Shown: in pieces, positions 8,390 through 16,960 of the stretch
Numbering within the stretch: position 1 is the first letter of the stretch
Layout: each line of letters starts with the position of its first letter
DNA from: Streptomyces dangxiongensis
GTDB lineage: Bacteria > Actinomycetota > Actinomycetes > Streptomycetales > Streptomycetaceae
Reading direction: 5' to 3'
Length of the DNA stretch: 64,000 bases
Assembly: GCF_003675325.1 (NCBI RefSeq)
Contig: NZ_CP033073.1
Location: 4,092,001-4,156,000 of the forward strand
The notes under the pieces: model-generated
Databases searched by the model: none
Seen by the model: the letters and a program-made list of their open reading frames with translations, nothing else
Told to the model about the DNA's origin: nothing
Translations under genes and position numbers: made by a program

Positions 8390-9142
8390 ATGGTGTCCGG
8401 CATGACCACGACCTCGCCCCAGGGGCGCACCGAACTGCTGAGGCCGGACGGGAGCCCCGTCCGCGTGCTTGTGGTGGACGACGAGCTGTCGATCACCGAA
8501 CTGCTGAGCATGGCCCTGCGTTACGAGGGCTGGCAGATCAGGAGTGCGGGGGACGGGCAGGGGGCCGTGCAGGCGGCCCGCGAGTTCCGCCCCGACGCCG
8601 TCGTGCTGGACATGATGCTGCCGGACATGGACGGCCTGGCCGTGCTCGGCCGGCTGCGCCGTGAGCTGCCGGACGTGCCCGTCCTGTTCCTCACCGCCAA
8701 GGACGCGGTGGAGGACCGTATCGCCGGGCTGACCGCCGGCGGCGACGACTACGTCACCAAGCCGTTCAGCCTGGAGGAGGTCGTCGCGCGGCTGCGCGGG
8801 CTGATCCGCCGCGCCGGGGCCGCCGACCGGCGGTCCGACTCCGTGCTCGTCGTGGGCGACCTGACGCTGGACGAGGACAGCCACGAGGTGTCACGGGCCG
8901 GGGACAACATCCACCTCACCGCCACCGAGTTCGAGCTGCTGCGGTTCCTCATGCGCAATCCCCGGCGGGTGCTCAGCAAGGCGCAGATCCTGGACCGCGT
9001 GTGGTCGTACGACTTCGGCGGGCAGGCCAACGTCGTGGAGCTGTACATCTCGTACCTGCGCAGGAAGATCGACGCCGGCCGGGAGCCGATGATCCACACC
9101 CGGCGCGGAGCCGGTTATCTGATCAAGCCCGCCGTGTCATGA
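8390..9142 (+). CDS. OmpR-type response regulator
   Basis: 250 residues. The receiver domain (about 20-135) has VVDDE, the phospho-acceptor Asp74 in VVLDMMLPDMDG, Thr in LFLTAKD and Lys in YVTKPFS. The winged-helix domain (about 150-250) ends with HTRRGAGYLIKP. ATG 8390 is preferred because agagg lies 5-6 nt upstream; ATG 8402 is a possible shorter start. It overlaps the kinase by ATGA, so the pair is translationally coupled. Direct repeats upstream may be its own sites. Signal unknown. Confidence 0.92.
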   Translation: MVSGMTTTSPQGRTELLRPDGSPVRVLVVDDELSITELLSMALRYEGWQIRSAGDGQGAVQAAREFRPDAVVLDMMLPDMDGLAVLGRLRRELPDVPVLFLTAKDAVEDRIAGLTAGGDDYVTKPFSLEEVVARLRGLIRRAGAADRRSDSVLVVGDLTLDEDSHEVSRAGDNIHLTATEFELLRFLMRNPRRVLSKAQILDRVWSYDFGGQANVVELYISYLRRKIDAGREPMIHTRRGAGYLIKPAVS

Positions 9143-10761
9143 GCGGACGACGACGGCCGCGTCAGCGGAAGCGGCGGGCGGGACAGCCGCGCACCCTGCG
9201 GACGCGGCTCGTCGTCGCGTCGGTGGCGTTGATCGCCGTGGTGTGTGCCGTGATCGGTACGGTCACCACGTTGGCGCTGCGCTCGCACCTGTACGACCAG
9301 CTCAACGGTCAGCTCAAGGAGGTGGCGTCACGTGCGTCCGGGGCCTTCGGGCCGCCGGGGCAGCACCCCGGGGGCGTTGTCGCGCCGGACGGGCAGAGGT
9401 TCAAGGCGTACCCGCCGACCCTCACGGAATTCGTCACCAGGAGCCCGCAGCCCCAGGGCACCATCGCGGCCAAGGTGGAGAACGGCGTCATCACCGACGC
9501 CAAGCGGGGCGTGAAGTCCGCCAGCGACTTCGAGATGAGTCCCGAGCCGCTGACCAGGGCACAGCTCACCGTCCTCGGGTCCGTCCCCCGAGTCGACGGG
9601 CAGCAGCACACGGTCGTCGTCCCCGGTGCGGGCCGGTACCGGGTCGAGTACCGGACCGGCGGCAACGGCTCCTACTACGTCGCCGTACCGACCTCCGGTG
9701 TCGACAACACGATCAACACCCTGATCCTGGTCGAGGTCAGTGTCACCGCCGCCGGTCTGGTCGCCGCCGCCATCGCCGGTTACGTCCTCGTCGGCGTCGC
9801 CACCCGCCCCCTGCGCAAGGTCGCCGCCACCGCCACCCGGGTCTCCGAACTCCCTCTGCACACCGGCGAGGTGAACCTCAGCGAGCGGGTCACGGAGTCC
9901 GAGTGCGACCCGCACACCGAGGTCGGCCGGGTCGGTGCCGCGCTCAACCGGATGCTGGACCACGTCCACGGGGCACTGCTCGCCCGGCAGCAGAGCGAGA
10001 CGCGGGTCCGGCAGTTCGTGGCCGACGCCAGCCATGAGCTGCGCACCCCCCTCGCCTCCATCCGCGGGTACGCCGAACTGACCCGGCGCGGGCGCGAGCA
10101 GGTAGGCCCCGACACCCGGCACGCCCTCGGCCGGATCGAGTCCGAGGCGGGCCGGATGACCCTCCTCGTCGAGGACCTGCTGCTGCTCGCCCGGCTCGAC
10201 GCCGGCCGGCCGCTCCAGTTCGAGCGGACAGATCTGGTCCCGCTGGTCGTCGACACCGTCAGCGACTCCCGCGCGGCCGGCATGGGCCACAACTGGCGGC
10301 TCGACCTGCCCGACGAACCGGCGCTGGTCTCGGCGGACGCGGCACGGCTGCAACAGGTGCTGGTCAACCTGCTGGGCAACGCCCGCAAGCACACCCCGCC
10401 CGGTACGACCGTGACCGCGCGCGTGCGGCGGCGCGGGACGTGGATGTGCGTCGACGTGGAGGACGACGGGCAGGGCATCCCGCCCGAGCTGCTGCCCCAC
10501 GTCTTCGAGCGGTTCGCGCGCGGCGACTCCGCGCGCTCCCGCGCCACCGGGTCCACGGGGCTCGGGCTCGCCATCGTGCAGGCCGTCGCGATCGCGCACG
10601 GCGGTGCCGTGACCGTCGACAGCGTGCCCGGCCGCACGGTGTTCACCGTGCACCTGCCCGCGCCGGCCCCCGCCGTCCCGGGGTCCTCCCCGGAAGCGGG
10701 CCGGGAGTCGTTCTCACAGGCACAGCACAGTGCCACCACATGGGCGGGACAGGGCGGTTGA
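9139..10761 (+). CDS. sensor histidine kinase
   Basis: 540 residues. Transmembrane helix 1 (about 22-48, LVVASVALIAVVCAVIGTV), an extracytoplasmic sensor of about 140 residues, transmembrane helix 2 (about 190-215), HAMP, then the HisKA box ASHELRTPLASIRGY with His299, an N box (LVNLLGNARKHTPPG), G1 (DVEDDGQGIPPE), F box (FERFARGD) and G2 (GLGLAIVQA). It autophosphorylates and passes phosphate to the coupled regulator. The downstream cell-surface glycosyltransferases hint at an envelope-related signal, but no operon is proven. Confidence 0.93.
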   Translation: MSGRRRPRQRKRRAGQPRTLRTRLVVASVALIAVVCAVIGTVTTLALRSHLYDQLNGQLKEVASRASGAFGPPGQHPGGVVAPDGQRFKAYPPTLTEFVTRSPQPQGTIAAKVENGVITDAKRGVKSASDFEMSPEPLTRAQLTVLGSVPRVDGQQHTVVVPGAGRYRVEYRTGGNGSYYVAVPTSGVDNTINTLILVEVSVTAAGLVAAAIAGYVLVGVATRPLRKVAATATRVSELPLHTGEVNLSERVTESECDPHTEVGRVGAALNRMLDHVHGALLARQQSETRVRQFVADASHELRTPLASIRGYAELTRRGREQVGPDTRHALGRIESEAGRMTLLVEDLLLLARLDAGRPLQFERTDLVPLVVDTVSDSRAAGMGHNWRLDLPDEPALVSADAARLQQVLVNLLGNARKHTPPGTTVTARVRRRGTWMCVDVEDDGQGIPPELLPHVFERFARGDSARSRATGSTGLGLAIVQAVAIAHGGAVTVDSVPGRTVFTVHLPAPAPAVPGSSPEAGRESFSQAQHSATTWAGQGG

Positions 10762-10774
10762 CGAGAGTCGGTCC

Positions 10775-12238
10775 ATGCGAACCGACTCTTCTCCCGGCAC
10801 CCTGCCGGCGCGGGAGCACCTCCCGGCCACAGACGCCGGAACGCCTGTCCTCGACGTAGTGATCCCCGTGTACAACGAGGAGAAGGACCTCCAGCCGTGC
10901 GTCCGCCGACTGCACGAGCACCTCACGCGCACCTTCCCCTACGCGTTCCGCATCACGATCGCGGACAACGCTTCCACGGACCGCACCCCGCTGGTGGCGG
11001 CGCGGCTGGCGGCCGAGATCCCTGAGGTCGGCACCTTCCGCCTGGAGCAGAAGGGACGGGGGCGGGCGCTGCGGACGGTGTGGTCCGCGTCCCGGGCGCC
11101 GGTCCTCGCCTACATGGACGTCGACCTGTCCACCGACCTCAACGCCCTGCTGCCGCTGGTGGCACCGCTGATCTCCGGCCACTCCGACCTCGCGATCGGC
11201 TCCCGGCTCGCCCGTGACTCCCGGGTCGTACGGGGCCCCAAGCGGGAGTTCATCAGCCGGGCCTACAACCTGATCCTGCGCGGATCTCTCCAGGCCCGCT
11301 TCTCCGACGCGCAGTGCGGCTTCAAGGCCATCCGGCGCGATGTGGCGCAGGTGCTGCTGCCGCTGGTGGAGGACACCGGCTGGTTCTTCGACACCGAGAT
11401 GCTGGTGCTCGCCGAACGGGCCGGCCTCAGGATCCACGAGGTGCCGGTCGACTGGGTCGACGACCCGGACTCCACCGTGCACATCGTGCGGACGGCCACC
11501 GACGACCTCCGGGGCGTGTGGCGGGTCGGCAGGGCGCTGGCCACCGGTTCGCTGCCGCTGGACCGGCTGGCCCGGCCCTTCGGCGACGACCCGCGCGACC
11601 GCGAACTGCCCGACGTGCCCAAGGGACTGGCCCGTCAGCTCGTAGGGTTCTGCGTGGTCGGCGGCCTGTCGACCCTGTTCTACCTGGCGCTCTACAGCGC
11701 CTTCCGGCAGTTCACGGGCTCGCAGATCGCCAACGCGCTCGCCCTGCTGGTCTCCGCCGTCGCCAACACCGCCGCCAACCGCCGGCTCACCTTCGGGGTG
11801 CGCGGCCGGGGCGGCGCCGTACGGCACCAGGCGCAGGGCCTGGTCGTCTTCGGCATCGGTCTCGCCCTGACCAGCGGCTCCCTGGCCGCCCTGAGCGCGG
11901 CGACCGGCAGCCCGGCCCACTCCACCGAGCTGGCGGTGCTCATCGCCGCCAACCTCGCGGCGACCGTGCTGCGGTTCCTGCTCTTCCGCGCCTGGGTCTT
12001 CCCGGACCGCGACGGGGTCGGCGGCACGTCGACCCCCACCGCGGCCACACCGGCGCACGGCACGACGGCGCCGTACGCACCGCTGCCGCAGCGCCGGGTG
12101 CCGACCCCGCAGGCGTACGAGCAGCAGCCGTACGAGCAACAGCCCCACGAGCAGCAGCCCTACGAGCAGCAGGTGCACAGCCGACAGGGTTGCGAGCCGG
12201 TGCGCCCTCACCACAACGACCCGGGGGATTCCCGATGA
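10775..12238 (+). CDS. GT2 polyprenyl-phosphate sugar transferase fused to GtrA domain
   Basis: 487 residues. N-terminal GT2 domain (about 25-270): VVIPVYNEEKDL, ADNASTDRT and the DxD motif in YMDVDLSTDL, the signature of dolichyl/undecaprenyl-phosphate mannose or glucose synthases. GtrA-like domain (about 285-410) with four hydrophobic helices starting LVGFCVVGGLSTLFYLALYS, thought to flip the lipid-linked sugar. The C-terminal tail repeats YEQQP/HEQQP. It overlaps the GT39 gene by ATGA, so donor synthesis and transfer are likely coupled. Start ATG 10775. Confidence 0.9.
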   Translation: MRTDSSPGTLPAREHLPATDAGTPVLDVVIPVYNEEKDLQPCVRRLHEHLTRTFPYAFRITIADNASTDRTPLVAARLAAEIPEVGTFRLEQKGRGRALRTVWSASRAPVLAYMDVDLSTDLNALLPLVAPLISGHSDLAIGSRLARDSRVVRGPKREFISRAYNLILRGSLQARFSDAQCGFKAIRRDVAQVLLPLVEDTGWFFDTEMLVLAERAGLRIHEVPVDWVDDPDSTVHIVRTATDDLRGVWRVGRALATGSLPLDRLARPFGDDPRDRELPDVPKGLARQLVGFCVVGGLSTLFYLALYSAFRQFTGSQIANALALLVSAVANTAANRRLTFGVRGRGGAVRHQAQGLVVFGIGLALTSGSLAALSAATGSPAHSTELAVLIAANLAATVLRFLLFRAWVFPDRDGVGGTSTPTAATPAHGTTAPYAPLPQRRVPTPQAYEQQPYEQQPHEQQPYEQQVHSRQGCEPVRPHHNDPGDSR

Positions 12239-14481
12239 CGACCCACTACGACCCGCCGACCGCACCGCAGGGCGCCACGGGCGGCGGGGAACCCTCCCCG
12301 GTCGCACCCGCGCGGGCCCCCGGGGCCGGTGAGCCGCGCCAGCCGTTCGTCCGCGGGCTGTGGCGCGGCCGGCCCGAGGACCCGCGCTGGGCCCGTCCGG
12401 CCCTCCTCGGCCTGCTGGCCGCCACCTTCCTGCTCTACCTGTACAACCTCAGCGCCTCCGGGTACGCCAACTCCTTCTACTCCGCGGCCGTCCAGGCGGG
12501 CAGCACGTCGTGGAAGGCGTTCTTCTTCGGCTCGCTCGACGCGGGCAACGCCATCACCGTCGACAAGCCGCCGGCCGCGCTGTGGCCGATGGAGCTGTCG
12601 GTCCGGCTCTTCGGCCTGCACTCCTGGGCGATCCTGGCTCCCGAGGTGCTGATGGGCGTGGCGGCCGTCGCCGTCGTCCACGCCTCCGTACGCCGCCGGT
12701 TCAGCCCCGCGGCCGGTCTGATCGCGGGCGCGGTGCTCGCACTGACCCCCGTCGCGGCGCTCATGTTCCGGTTCAACAACCCGGACGCCCTGCTGGCCCT
12801 GCTGATGTCGGTGGCCTGCTGCCTCGTCGTCCGGGCGCTGGAGGACGGCCGTACGAAGTGGCTGGTGTGGGCCGGTGTCGCGATCGGTTTCGCGTTCCTC
12901 GCCAAGACGCTCCAGGCGTTCCTCATCCTGCCGGCGCTGGCGTCCGTGTACGCGGTGTGCGCGCCGGTGCGGCTGCGGAGGCGGTTCGGGCAGCTTGCCG
13001 CGGCGACGCTCGCGCTGGTCGTGTCCAGCGGCTGGTGGGTGGCCGTCGTCGAGCTGTGGCCTGCCTCCTCCCGCCCGTACATCGGCGGTTCGCAGAACAA
13101 CAGCTTCCTGGAGCTGACCTTCGGCTACAACGGGCTCGGCCGCCTCAACGGCGAGGAGACCGGCAGCGTCGGCGGCGGGGGCGGCGGGGGCGGCACCGGC
13201 ATGTGGGGCGAGACCGGCTGGGACCGGATGTTCGGCTCCGAGGTCGGCGGCCAGATCTCCTGGCTGCTGCCCTCCGCGCTGATCCTGCTCGTCGCCGGCC
13301 TGGTGGCCACCCGCAGGCTCGGGCGGACGTCCGTCACCCGCGCCTCGTTCCTGGTCTGGGGCGGTTCGCTGCTGACGACCGCGGTGGTGTTCAGCTACAT
13401 GGCGGGCATCTTCCACCAGTACTACACGGTGGCCCTCGCGCCCTACCTCGCCGCGGTCGTCGGCATGGGCGCCGGGCTGCTGTGGGAGAAGCGGCGGGAG
13501 CTGTGGGCGTCGATCGCGCTCGCCGCGTCCGTGGTCGCGGCGGCGGCCTGGGGGTACGTCCTGCTGAACCGGACCTCCGGCTATCTGCCCTGGCTGAAGT
13601 GGCTGGTCCTGGTCGGCGGGCTCACCGCCGCGCTCGGCCTGGTCTTCGCGGGCCGCGTCCCGCGGCGACCGGCGCTCGGGGCGGCGGCCGTGGGGCTCGT
13701 GGCCGCGCTGGCCGGACCGACCGCGTACACGCTGAGCACGCTCGGGCAGGGCCACACCGGTTCGATCGTCACGGCGGGCCCGGCGGGCGCGAGCATGATG
13801 GGCGGCCGGGGCGGCGGTCCCGGCGGTGACGGCATGCGGGGCGGCTTCGGCGCCGGGGTACCCGGCGGCCTAGGACAGCAGAACCAGCAAGGACAGCAGA
13901 ACCAGCAGGGCAACGGGTTCCCCGGTGGTGGCGGCTTCGGCGGAGGCGTGCCGGGCCAGAACCAGCAGAACGGCAACGGCAACAGTCGGACGCAGCCGGG
14001 TCAGCCCGGGCAACAGGGGCAGCAGGCTCAACCCGGCCCGCAGAACGGCAACGGCTTCCCCGGTGGTGGCCTGATCGGCGAGGGCGGCCCGGGCGGTGGC
14101 GGCGCCGGCGGTCTGCTCAACGGCACGAGCGTGTCGTCCCAGGCCAGGAAGCTGCTGGAGAGGAACGCCTCGGCGTACACCTGGGTCGCCGCCTCCGTCG
14201 GCTCGCAGAACGCGGCCGCCTACCAGCTCGCCACCGGTGACCCGGTGATGGCGATCGGCGGCTTCAACGGCACGGACCCGTCCCCGACGCTCGCCCAGTT
14301 CAAGAAGTACGTCGAGCAGGGGAGGGTCCACTACTTCATCGCCGGCGGCGGTATGGGCGGCGGTATGGGCGGCAACAGCGGGAGCGCCTCCCGGATCAGC
14401 TCGTGGGTCCAGAGCACCTTCAAGAAGGTGACGGTCGGTTCGGCCACGTTCTACGACCTCACGCGGAAGGCCGGTAGCTGA
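12235..14481 (+). CDS. GT39/ArnT-like membrane glycosyltransferase
   Basis: 748 residues. The N-terminal half is a multi-span PMT/ArnT-like enzyme: the first lumenal loop has YANSFYSAAVQAGSTSWKAF and DAGNAITVDKPPAALW (Asp and DKPP are typical), followed by about ten hydrophobic segments. An extracytoplasmic C-terminal part (about 520-748) contains a long Gly/Gln/Asn-rich insert, then a folded domain ending FYDLTRKAGS. It probably transfers a sugar from a polyprenyl-phosphate donor made by the overlapping GT2-GtrA gene. The acceptor is unknown. Confidence 0.9.
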   Translation: MTTHYDPPTAPQGATGGGEPSPVAPARAPGAGEPRQPFVRGLWRGRPEDPRWARPALLGLLAATFLLYLYNLSASGYANSFYSAAVQAGSTSWKAFFFGSLDAGNAITVDKPPAALWPMELSVRLFGLHSWAILAPEVLMGVAAVAVVHASVRRRFSPAAGLIAGAVLALTPVAALMFRFNNPDALLALLMSVACCLVVRALEDGRTKWLVWAGVAIGFAFLAKTLQAFLILPALASVYAVCAPVRLRRRFGQLAAATLALVVSSGWWVAVVELWPASSRPYIGGSQNNSFLELTFGYNGLGRLNGEETGSVGGGGGGGGTGMWGETGWDRMFGSEVGGQISWLLPSALILLVAGLVATRRLGRTSVTRASFLVWGGSLLTTAVVFSYMAGIFHQYYTVALAPYLAAVVGMGAGLLWEKRRELWASIALAASVVAAAAWGYVLLNRTSGYLPWLKWLVLVGGLTAALGLVFAGRVPRRPALGAAAVGLVAALAGPTAYTLSTLGQGHTGSIVTAGPAGASMMGGRGGGPGGDGMRGGFGAGVPGGLGQQNQQGQQNQQGNGFPGGGGFGGGVPGQNQQNGNGNSRTQPGQPGQQGQQAQPGPQNGNGFPGGGLIGEGGPGGGGAGGLLNGTSVSSQARKLLERNASAYTWVAASVGSQNAAAYQLATGDPVMAIGGFNGTDPSPTLAQFKKYVEQGRVHYFIAGGGMGGGMGGNSGSASRISSWVQSTFKKVTVGSATFYDLTRKAGS

Positions 14482-14492
14482 CGTCACCTCTC

Positions 14493-14536
14493 AGTGCCGT
14501 ACACCGTACAGTGACTGCTGTACGGTGTACGGCACT
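14493..14536. promoter_or_regulatory. 19-bp perfect inverted repeat upstream of tetR
   Basis: agtgccgtacaccgtacag (14493-14511) and its exact reverse complement (14518-14536), separated by 6 nt. Each arm contains the near-palindrome gtacaccgtac. It lies 11 nt after the GT39 stop and 116 nt before the TetR start. Either a TetR operator or a terminator; there is no T-run, and the internal half-site structure favours an operator. Confidence 0.6.
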
Positions 14537-14651
14537 TCGTTGCCCCAAGGTCGTCCGCAGCGCTGGGTCCCCGCTCGGTCCCGCGCCCCCCTCCGGGCCG
14601 GCCGCGGCCCTAGCATCTGAAGCGACATCCGAGGTGGAGGAAGGTGCGCCG

Positions 14652-15410
14652 GTGACGAAGGCAGCAGGTCGGTCGGCGCGGCACAGCGTGTGGCTGGCGG
14701 ACAGGGCCCGCCGTGGCGGGCGCAGCGGGCAGCCCTCGGGGCTCGACCGGGAGCGGATCACCGAGGCGTCGGTGCGGCTGCTGGACGCGGAGGGCCTCGC
14801 CAAGTTCTCCATGCGGCGGCTGGCCGCCGAGCTGAACGTCACCGCCATGTCTCTGTACTGGTACGTCGACACCAAGGACGACCTGCTCGAACTCGCCCTG
14901 GACGCGACCTACGCCGAGCTGCGGCTGCCCGACCCGGACAACACGGACGCGGACTGGCGGGAGCAGCTCCGGGAGCTGGCCACCGCGTACCGGACGCTGC
15001 TGGTCCGCCATCCCTGGGTGTCCCCGCTGGCCGGCCGCTTCCTCAACATCGGACCCCGGTCGGTGGCCTTCTCCCGCGTGGTCCAGCGGGTCGTCCGGCG
15101 GGCGGGGCTGCCCGTGCGCGGGGTGACCGGGGCGATCGCGGCCGTCTTCCGGTTCGTGTACGGCTACGGCACGATCGAGGGCCACTTCCTCGCCCGCAGC
15201 GCGGACACGGGGCTGAGTCCCGACGAGTACTTCGAGCAGGCCATGACGGTCGTGGCCGAGGCCCCGGGCACCGCCGAGGTGATGCGGGAGTCCGAGGAGC
15301 TCATGGCGGCCCGCGGCGGCGACACGGTGGGCGAGATGATGGAACGCGACTTCGCCTTCGCCCTGGACCTGCTCATCGCCGGCATCGAGGCGATGGTCGA
15401 CCGCGGCTGA
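14652..15410 (+). CDS. TetR family regulator
   Basis: 252 residues from GTG 14652, which has aggaagg 8 nt upstream. DNA-binding domain (about 30-85): ITEASVRLLDAEGLAKFSMR, then AAELNVTAMSLYWYVDTKDD, the class with the TetR_C ligand domain. The C-terminal part (about 95-250) is the ligand/dimer domain. Targets are unknown; the perfect inverted repeat upstream suggests autoregulation, and the adjacent convergent oxidoreductase is another candidate target. Confidence 0.88.
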   Translation: MTKAAGRSARHSVWLADRARRGGRSGQPSGLDRERITEASVRLLDAEGLAKFSMRRLAAELNVTAMSLYWYVDTKDDLLELALDATYAELRLPDPDNTDADWREQLRELATAYRTLLVRHPWVSPLAGRFLNIGPRSVAFSRVVQRVVRRAGLPVRGVTGAIAAVFRFVYGYGTIEGHFLARSADTGLSPDEYFEQAMTVVAEAPGTAEVMRESEELMAARGGDTVGEMMERDFAFALDLLIAGIEAMVDRG

Positions 15411-15453
15411 CCACTCCCCGGGCGGCGTCGAGGCCATGGTCGTGCGCGGCCGA

Positions 15454-15924
15454 CTACGCCTCGGGTGCCAGCCGTGCCGGGAAGCCGCCGGTGGCCACGG
15501 GACCCCACCGTTCGGGTGTCACCCGGATGACGGACTTGCCCTGCTTGACCATCGCCTGCCGGTACTCGTCCCAGTCGGGGTGTTCGCCGGCGATGTTGCG
15601 GTAGTACTCGACCAGGGGCTCCACGGAGTCGGGCAGGTCGACGACCTCGGCGGTGCCGTCGATCTGGACCCAGGGGCCGTTCCAGTCGTCGCTGAGGACG
15701 ACCAGGCTGACGCGGCTGTCCCGCCGGGCGTTGCGGGTCTTGGCGCGCTCGGGGTAGGTCGACATCACGATCCGGCCGGAGTCGTCGACGCCGCAGGTCA
15801 GCGGGGACGCCTGCGGGCTGCCGTCGGCGCGGCGGGTGATGAGGAGGGCGCGGTGGCGCGGGCGGACGAAGTCCAGCAGCTCGGCTGCCGATACCCGGGT
15901 GTTGGACGCGATGTTCGGTGCCAT
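15454..15924 (-). CDS. PPOX-class F420-dependent oxidoreductase
   Basis: 156 residues, a split beta-barrel flavin/F420-binding protein. Visible features are LLITRRADGSPQASPLTCGV, MSTYPERAKTRNARRDSRVS and VQIDGTAEVV, which match the Rv1155/TIGR03618-type family that binds F420 rather than FMN. It reduces an unknown small molecule in the cytoplasm. ATG 15924 has ggagg-like bases before it. It is transcribed toward tetR and lies 110 nt downstream of yceI on the same strand. Confidence 0.85.
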   Translation of the reverse strand: MAPNIASNTRVSAAELLDFVRPRHRALLITRRADGSPQASPLTCGVDDSGRIVMSTYPERAKTRNARRDSRVSLVVLSDDWNGPWVQIDGTAEVVDLPDSVEPLVEYYRNIAGEHPDWDEYRQAMVKQGKSVIRVTPERWGPVATGGFPARLAPEA

Positions 15925-16034
15925 GGAGGCAAGCGTAGGCCGGAAAGGCCCCGGTCGGCCTGTCCCCGCCAGGGGCAGGTTCGGCTGATCAGGGCCTCGG
16001 AGTGGCACGCGTCGGGGCCCGGGGACCCGGGGTG

Positions 16035-16856
16035 TCACGCGGTGGGCAGGGAGTCTCCCTGTACGGCCTGGATGTCCAGTTCCACCCTGAGGGTGGTGCC
16101 GATGGCGGCGATGCCCGCCTGGAGGACCTGGTTGTAGTTCATGGCGAAGTCCTCGCGGTGCAGTTCGGCGGTGGCCCGGAACGCGGCACGGGTGCCGCCC
16201 CACGGGTCGGCGCCGGTGCCCAGGTAGGCCAGGTCCAGGTCGACGGGGCGTACGACACCGTGCAGGGACAGCTCGCCGTGCACGGTCCAGCGGTCCTGGG
16301 CGGCCAGCGTCAGGCCCGTCGAGCGGTAGGTGATCTCCGGGTGCCGTTCGACGTCGAGGAAGTCGCCGGAGCGCAGGTGGGTGTCCCGCATGCCGTTGCC
16401 GGTGTCGATGGAGGCCGCCCGGATGACCGCCTCCACGCGGGACTTGGCGACGTCGTCGGGCGCGATCTCGATCGTGCCGCCGAACTCCGTGAACCGGCCG
16501 TGCACGCTGGAGATGCCCAGGTGCTGGGCGACCGCGGCGACGGAGGAGTGCACCGGGTCGATGGTCCAGGGGCCGGGCGGCGGCAGCTCGGTGCCGCCCT
16601 GCCGGGTCAGCGTGACCGTGCCGACCTCGGCCCGGCCGCTGGCGGTGACGATCGCGCTGGACGCGGCGGGCGCGTACCCGACGGCGGTCACGATCACCGT
16701 GTACGCCCCCGGCGTCAGCTCGGTGGTGTCCCGTACGGCCCCCTCGGCGTCCGCCTCGGCCCGCAGCACCTGCGTGCCGGTCATGTCGGTCACCGTGACG
16801 ACCGCGTGCGACACGGCCCACCCGTCCCGCGTACGGATCTTCGCGGTCAGTCCCAT
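16035..16856 (-). CDS. YceI-family protein with N-terminal carboxypeptidase-regulatory-like domain
   Basis: 273 residues. Residues 1-85 form a carboxypeptidase-regulatory-like beta sandwich (GWAVSHAVVTVTDMTG, LTPGAYTVIVTAVGYAPA). Residues about 93-270 form a YceI lipocalin-like barrel: WTIDPVHSSVAAVAQHLGIS, GRFTEFGGTI, SGDFLDVERHPEITYRST and ELSLHGVVRPVDL. YceI proteins bind isoprenoid-type lipids. No signal peptide is seen. A good site (agggaga) precedes ATG. The same beta domain occurs three times at the end of the exporter just upstream. Confidence 0.88.
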   Translation of the reverse strand: MGLTAKIRTRDGWAVSHAVVTVTDMTGTQVLRAEADAEGAVRDTTELTPGAYTVIVTAVGYAPAASSAIVTASGRAEVGTVTLTRQGGTELPPPGPWTIDPVHSSVAAVAQHLGISSVHGRFTEFGGTIEIAPDDVAKSRVEAVIRAASIDTGNGMRDTHLRSGDFLDVERHPEITYRSTGLTLAAQDRWTVHGELSLHGVVRPVDLDLAYLGTGADPWGGTRAAFRATAELHREDFAMNYNQVLQAGIAAIGTTLRVELDIQAVQGDSLPTA

Positions 16857-16899
16857 CCCGTTATCTCCCTGGAAAAGCTCAAAAAATGGTCGTATGAGA

Positions 16900-16952
16900 C
16901 CGGCCCGTGGCGGGCGCGCCCTCCGCTCAGGGCGCGCGCCGCCACGGGCCGG
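16900..16952 (-). terminator. hairpin terminator after the MFS gene
   Basis: Arms of about 22-24 nt at 16900-16922 and 16929-16952, complementary with one bulge, loop of 6 nt. On the minus strand a run of six T follows about 15 nt later, so this probably ends the MarR-MFS transcript before yceI. Confidence 0.7.
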
Positions 16953-16960
16953 GGTGTCGA

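Noticed and set aside
12208..13755. 515-codon minus-strand frame opposite GT39
   Set aside because: Composition is Gln/Gly/Arg-rich shadow; the membrane-enzyme pattern lies on the plus strand.
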